Below, piece by piece: positions 14,677-17,818 of a stretch of DNA of 17,818 nucleotides. Every line of letters starts with the position of its first letter. Position 1 is the stretch's first letter. This DNA is from CAZUXE01 sp964624585 (GTDB lineage Bacteria; Hydrothermota; Tepidihabitantia; B3-TA06). The notes beneath the pieces were generated by a model. The model did no database searches and had not been told where the DNA came from. It worked only from the letters and a program-made list of their open reading frames with translations. A program made the translations under genes and the position numbers. The stretch covers positions 1 through 17,818 of the forward strand of contig CAZUXE010000035.1 of NCBI GenBank assembly GCA_964624585.1, in the 5' to 3' direction.

Positions 14677-15068
14677 ATCTTTTTTTGTCCCATCATTCCT
14701 AATACAAGGAGTTCACGGGCGCGGTCAAAGTGGTCAAGACCTTCAGCGCTCTCGCCGCCCAAAAGCTTTTCATACTCATTCTTACCCAAAGCAGATACCT
14801 GTTCGCGAGTTTTGCCGACAGCAAGTCGGGACAGTATATCTGCGGCAACAAACATAGGTGGATCGCACAAGGCGCACATGTAACGAAGGGCTGTCAACTT
14901 GTCATTTTCTATGGTACCGTAGAAGAAAACCTGATCCTTTTTTCCCTTTCGGGGGCAAAGTTCGCCCGTAATTTCCACATCAGCGTTACTTAGCTTTCCC
15001 ATCCTGCTTTTAGTAGGGTCTGAGAACAAACTCTTAAAATAATCAATAATTATTGCATCATCAGCCAT
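14673..15068 (-). CDS. NifU/SufU-like Fe-S scaffold protein, atypical
   Basis: The 131-residue protein resembles IscU/SufU/NifU-N along its length. IIIDYFKSLFSDPTKSRMG matches the usual IxxHYxxPRNxG opening. C38 in TGELCPRKG falls where the first ligand Cys lies, and C65/C68 in RYMCALCDPPMFVAADILS match the second ligand followed by the scaffold helix. The third site, normally HC, reads H113-F114 in LDHFDRAREL, so one cysteine is missing and an additional one is present in CALC. Its place directly after sufS argues that it accepts sulfur from that enzyme. Whether it builds an Fe-S cluster is open. I chose the ATG at 15066-15068, because AGGAG (complement of 15074-15078) lies 5 nt before it. 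Earlier in-frame starts would lie deep inside sufS. It overlaps sufS by 8 nt. Confidence 0.75.
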   Translation of the reverse strand: MADDAIIIDYFKSLFSDPTKSRMGKLSNADVEITGELCPRKGKKDQVFFYGTIENDKLTALRYMCALCDPPMFVAADILSRLAVGKTREQVSALGKNEYEKLLGGESAEGLDHFDRARELLVLGMMGQKKI

Positions 15069-16398
15069 TTTTGCTCCTGTTGAAGGTTGGAAGGTCTTTG
15101 ATTCCTTCCAGAATGCCCTTAAGGGTTTCAACGAAGATATCAACCTCTTCAAGGGTGTTATAAAGGAAGAAGGAAGCCCTGTAGAAGGTGGGCCTGAAGC
15201 CCGGCCATATGTTGTCGAAGCGCTCTTCGTTGGCGTGATACCATGAGTGTACGCAAAAAGTGCCTTTTCGAATCATTATATTCGCCTGCGCGTCCAATTT
15301 TTCGTCAATATCCGGTTCGTCATCAGTAAATCGAATAGCTGGTTTCAGAAGATAGAATGTAAAGATTCCAGAACGTTTGGAGGCGTCTTCAGGGCCAAGT
15401 ATTTGTATTTCGGGCAAATTTTTCAATTTTTCGGTCATTGCCTGATTAAGAATAGTTTCATGTGCGGCTATATTATCTACACCAACTTCCATAAGAAAAC
15501 GTGCGGCAGCGCCTGCGGCAATAATGCCTGCGTAGTCTTGCAGTCCTGCTTCAAACTTATGTGGGGCGCGGAAGTAGCGAGGGTGACCAAAAAGATGGGT
15601 ATCTTCAACTGTACCGCCACCAACTATAAATGGACGAATTATAGCTTCGTCATTTAAGAGCTTTTTTCTACCGTAAAGCGTTCCCATACCGGTAGGGCCT
15701 CCCATTTTATGCACTGAAAAAGCTATGAAGTCCACACCAAGGTCTTTGACGTTAATTTTTTTGTGAGGAACACTTTGCGCCGCGTCAAGAAAAACAAAGG
15801 CTTCAGGATTGGCGTTTTTGACAAGCGATACAACTTCCTTTATATCCTGAGAAGATATGGAGGCGCCGTCTAGGTTTGAACAGTGTGCAAGGCTTACCAT
15901 GCGAACCTTTTCGCCAACCTCTTCCAGAACCTTTTTGAAGTTTTCAAGTGAAAACCGGCTTTGTTCGTCAAGCGGTATGGGAAGATGTTTATCAATGATA
16001 CCTCTGTTGGCAAGCTCTTGCCAGGGACACAGGTTCGAGTTATGCTCCTTGGCGGTTGTTATTACAATATCTTGTTTTTTCCATAGCAGCGAACGCGCTA
16101 CAAGATTGATTGCTTCGGTTGTATTCTTAGTAAATATTATTTCCTGAGAACTTTCAGCTCCAATAAGTTCCCTCATTAAATTGCGCGCCTCATCAACCTT
16201 TTCGTCAACCTGTGCAGCGAACCAGTGAGTGCTGCGCTCTCCGCACGCCGGATATTTAGTGTAATACTCATTAATAACATCTATAACCGGTTGCGGCTTA
16301 AGAGTCATACAGGCGTTATCAAAGTAGATAGGCGGTTTTCCGTTCCTCTTTTGATTAAGAGAAGGAAACATCTCTCTGTAAGATTTTAGTTCAGCCAT
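15061..16398 (-). CDS. sufS: SufS-type cysteine desulfurase
   Basis: The 445-residue protein is a group II cysteine desulfurase (SufS/CsdA type), which takes sulfur from cysteine as an enzyme persulfide for Fe-S assembly in the cytoplasm. Visible key residues are YFDNACMT near the start, the PLP-stacking H119 in KEHNSNLCPW, D205 in FLDAAQSVPH, the PLP lysine K231 in FSVHKMGGPTGMGTLYG and the persulfide Cys C382 in IRKGTFCVHSW. The C382 segment replaces the RxGHHCAQP motif of classical SufS, so the C-terminal loop is divergent. About 40 residues make it longer than E. coli SufS (406), partly through an insert near 355-372 (RFTDDEPDIDEKLD). It is the first gene of a four-gene operon with a NifU-like scaffold. 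The ATG is only 5 nt from the -10 box and has no Shine-Dalgarno sequence, so a leaderless message is predicted. Confidence 0.9.
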   Translation of the reverse strand: MAELKSYREMFPSLNQKRNGKPPIYFDNACMTLKPQPVIDVINEYYTKYPACGERSTHWFAAQVDEKVDEARNLMRELIGAESSQEIIFTKNTTEAINLVARSLLWKKQDIVITTAKEHNSNLCPWQELANRGIIDKHLPIPLDEQSRFSLENFKKVLEEVGEKVRMVSLAHCSNLDGASISSQDIKEVVSLVKNANPEAFVFLDAAQSVPHKKINVKDLGVDFIAFSVHKMGGPTGMGTLYGRKKLLNDEAIIRPFIVGGGTVEDTHLFGHPRYFRAPHKFEAGLQDYAGIIAAGAAARFLMEVGVDNIAAHETILNQAMTEKLKNLPEIQILGPEDASKRSGIFTFYLLKPAIRFTDDEPDIDEKLDAQANIMIRKGTFCVHSWYHANEERFDNIWPGFRPTFYRASFFLYNTLEEVDIFVETLKGILEGIKDLPTFNRSKNG

Positions 16399-16403
16399 GC
16401 CTA

Positions 16404-16432
16404 ATCATATCAAAGAATATCTTCTCTGTCAA
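16404..16432 (-). promoter_or_regulatory. Sigma70-type promoter of sufS, predicted leaderless start
   Basis: Reading the minus strand, TTGACA is the complement of 16427-16432 and TATGAT the complement of 16404-16409, with a 17-bp spacer. The predicted start (about 16397) falls on the ATG at 16396-16398. No IscR/SufR-like operator was recognised. Confidence 0.7.
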
Positions 16433-16825
16433 CGGACTTAAGAACTGTAATAAGATATCACAAGATGGCGCATTTAAGGGCTTAGAGTATCACTTTACTA
16501 AAAAATCTATAAATCATCGTCCAAGGTCGCCTAAATTGTTAGCTCTAGTATGCGCGACGATACTGTATCGAAACTCCACTGTAATATGACCTTCGGAAAG
16601 TCTTTTTTGTCGCGACGAACGAAAATGTGTTCTGCAAAACAATTTTAATCAAATGAGAACAGAGAATTTATAAAAGTAAAGCAACATTTCGTTTTCCAAC
16701 ACATAAGTCATAGTAGTAGAGGATAAGATAACGAAAATTGAGGGTTGTTTAAGTGAAGATTAGCGAAGATAATAAGTAATTCTGGCAGAACTAATATGTG
16801 ACGCTGGGTTTCCAATGTTGTCTGA
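16433..16825. other. Intergenic region between sufS and the glycosyltransferase gene
   Basis: The 393 nt hold no ORF of coding quality. Seen here are a palindrome GTCGCGAC (16609-16616), a short inverted repeat CGATA/TATCG (about 16558-16570), and a mismatched hairpin followed by six T on the plus strand (about 16588-16608). None of these is clearly a functional element. A small RNA is possible but unsupported. Confidence 0.45.
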
Positions 16826-17761
16826 CTAAATGACGCTACGCTGTTTACTTAGAACAGAACGAAATCCTGCAATAAATCCACATAGACTTCCATGCCTTCC
16901 AAAAGCCGGTCTTTTTTGTAAAGCGGAGATAAGAAGACCGATATGCGACCAATAAAAAGCCAATCGGTTACGAAAACTTCTCTCAAGGGCTTGCGTAAAG
17001 AAATAATAGCGATTTTCAACAACCTGCCTGAAAAGCTCAAAATAGCTTGAACGACTTACATCTACATGAAGATGAAGTATTTCAGCCGCAGGGATATACA
17101 ACAACCTGTATGATTTTGAAACGCGATACGAAAATTCGGCATCTTCCATAAATGAGTAACCGTGAAATCCTTCGTAGAACTTAAAAGACTTTGCAACCTT
17201 ACGTCTGTAGAAATATAATCCATTTAATACTTCCGCTTCCTGAGGTTCTGAAATATCGTTTCGCCCAAAGGGAAAGGCAGGGAAACCAGAAGCTTGGATA
17301 TATGTTCGTTTTGCATGATTGTGAGATAGCATGAAAATCAATTTATAGAGTGTTGAGGCAGCCCACCATGGTTTTTCGTTTTCAGGAGGGTTTAGAAGTC
17401 TTGGCATTGCGCCACCTACATCGTGATATTCCGGTCTGCTGAAAACTTCCAATATAATCTTGAGCGCATTTGGAGCAAGAACAGTATCATCATCTACCGA
17501 GCCTATAATATCGCCATCTGCCATATCAAAGCCAAGGTTACGTTGATAGGCGGTGCTGGGACGAGTATGTGCGTAACGGAAGTTCATTTTTGGATTTGTT
17601 TTGCGGAAAGAATCTATTAAATTACGTGTTAGGTTAGTGCTGGATGCGTCTACTATAACAAGTTCTTTCGGTAAAAGGGTTTGGTTGAAGATGGATTCTA
17701 AACATCGTTGTAACTGTTTTGGTCTATCTTTCGTACAGATAATTATTGATAAGCTAAGCAT
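16826..17761 (-). CDS. Family 2 glycosyltransferase
   Basis: The 311-residue protein is a GT-A-fold, inverting glycosyltransferase. It opens with LSIIICTKDRPKQLQRCLES and LVIVDASS, the usual nucleotide-binding strands. The metal-binding D-x-D region is SVDDDTVL (D90-D92), and the candidate catalytic acidic pair is E206-D207 in YSFMEDAEFSYRV. A conserved LNGLYFYRRKVA strand precedes it. The C-terminus (about 240-311) is basic and aromatic and may lie against the membrane, but there is no clear TM helix. Such enzymes transfer sugars to surface polysaccharides, lipopolysaccharide or glycoproteins. Donor and acceptor cannot be told. The ATG lies 57 nt from the window edge with only a weak AGG before it and no clear promoter, so it may belong to an operon to the right. 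427 nt separate it from the downstream sufS gene. Confidence 0.88.
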   Translation of the reverse strand: MLSLSIIICTKDRPKQLQRCLESIFNQTLLPKELVIVDASSTNLTRNLIDSFRKTNPKMNFRYAHTRPSTAYQRNLGFDMADGDIIGSVDDDTVLAPNALKIILEVFSRPEYHDVGGAMPRLLNPPENEKPWWAASTLYKLIFMLSHNHAKRTYIQASGFPAFPFGRNDISEPQEAEVLNGLYFYRRKVAKSFKFYEGFHGYSFMEDAEFSYRVSKSYRLLYIPAAEILHLHVDVSRSSYFELFRQVVENRYYFFTQALERSFRNRLAFYWSHIGLLISALQKRPAFGRHGSLCGFIAGFRSVLSKQRSVI

Positions 17762-17818
17762 TGCAACCTATTTTTTAGTATTAAAAGCCCTGTACGCCGG
17801 CAGAATGACTTTGTAGAA

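Noticed and set aside
14904..15152. Longer version of the NifU-like protein starting within sufS at 15152
   Set aside because: The added residues do not resemble the family, while the start at 15068 has AGGAG 5 nt before it and fits the usual N-terminus.
16588..16608. Plus-strand hairpin with a T run as a terminator
   Set aside because: The stem has a mismatch and a tiny loop, and there is no plus-strand gene upstream for it to terminate.

Overview
The window looks like a piece of an uncultivated diderm bacterium, most likely from the FCB group or a related candidate phylum (WOR-3/Cloacimonadota-like). This is inference. It rests on three things: a secreted peptidase with a C-terminal FlgD/type IX-sorting-like domain, a serine palmitoyltransferase-type enzyme resembling those of Bacteroidota, and a YidC with a large periplasmic domain. 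A run of exactly 100 N (13287-13386) marks a scaffold gap, so this is probably a metagenome or draft assembly. The standard genetic code fits throughout. I see no mobile element, CRISPR array, rRNA or tRNA.

Layout. 1-34 is the terminator of an upstream gene. 127-1952 holds two overlapping genes for exported proteins: a beta-propeller-like protein and an NlpC/P60-like peptidase. 2338-4670 holds a serine palmitoyltransferase-like PLP enzyme followed after 2 nt by a GNAT-fold acyltransferase, a possible sphingolipid/ceramide module. 4873-6549 is a TGS+SAD+P-loop nucleoside (uridine) kinase. 6769-7467 is a lipoprotein gene with its own promoter and a strong terminator. 7898-12910 is one tightly packed operon: rpmH, rnpA, yidD, yidC, jag/khpB-like, mnmE, a UspA-like gene and a PtsN-like EIIA gene. 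12911-13580 is non-coding and contains the gap, which begins directly after 13-bp tandem repeats. On the minus strand, 16398 down to 13581 is a four-gene overlapping operon: sufS-like cysteine desulfurase, an atypical NifU/SufU-like scaffold, yceD (DUF177) and an unknown protein. A family 2 glycosyltransferase (17761 to 16826, minus) closes the window.

Promoters are unusually legible. Six copies of TTGACA/T plus a TATAAT-like hexamer can be read, five with a 16-bp spacer and one with 17. They fall into two classes. Three (before the propeller gene, the nucleoside kinase gene and sufS) place the predicted transcription start within about 2 nt of the start codon and show no Shine-Dalgarno sequence, so they predict leaderless mRNAs. 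The other three (before the SPT-like gene, the lipoprotein gene and rpmH) predict leaders of about 34-37 nt with good Shine-Dalgarno sequences.

The observations I would follow first are the SPT-GNAT pair, the leaderless promoter class, the NifU-like scaffold that lacks the usual third cysteine, and MnmE with altered G-domain catalytic residues.
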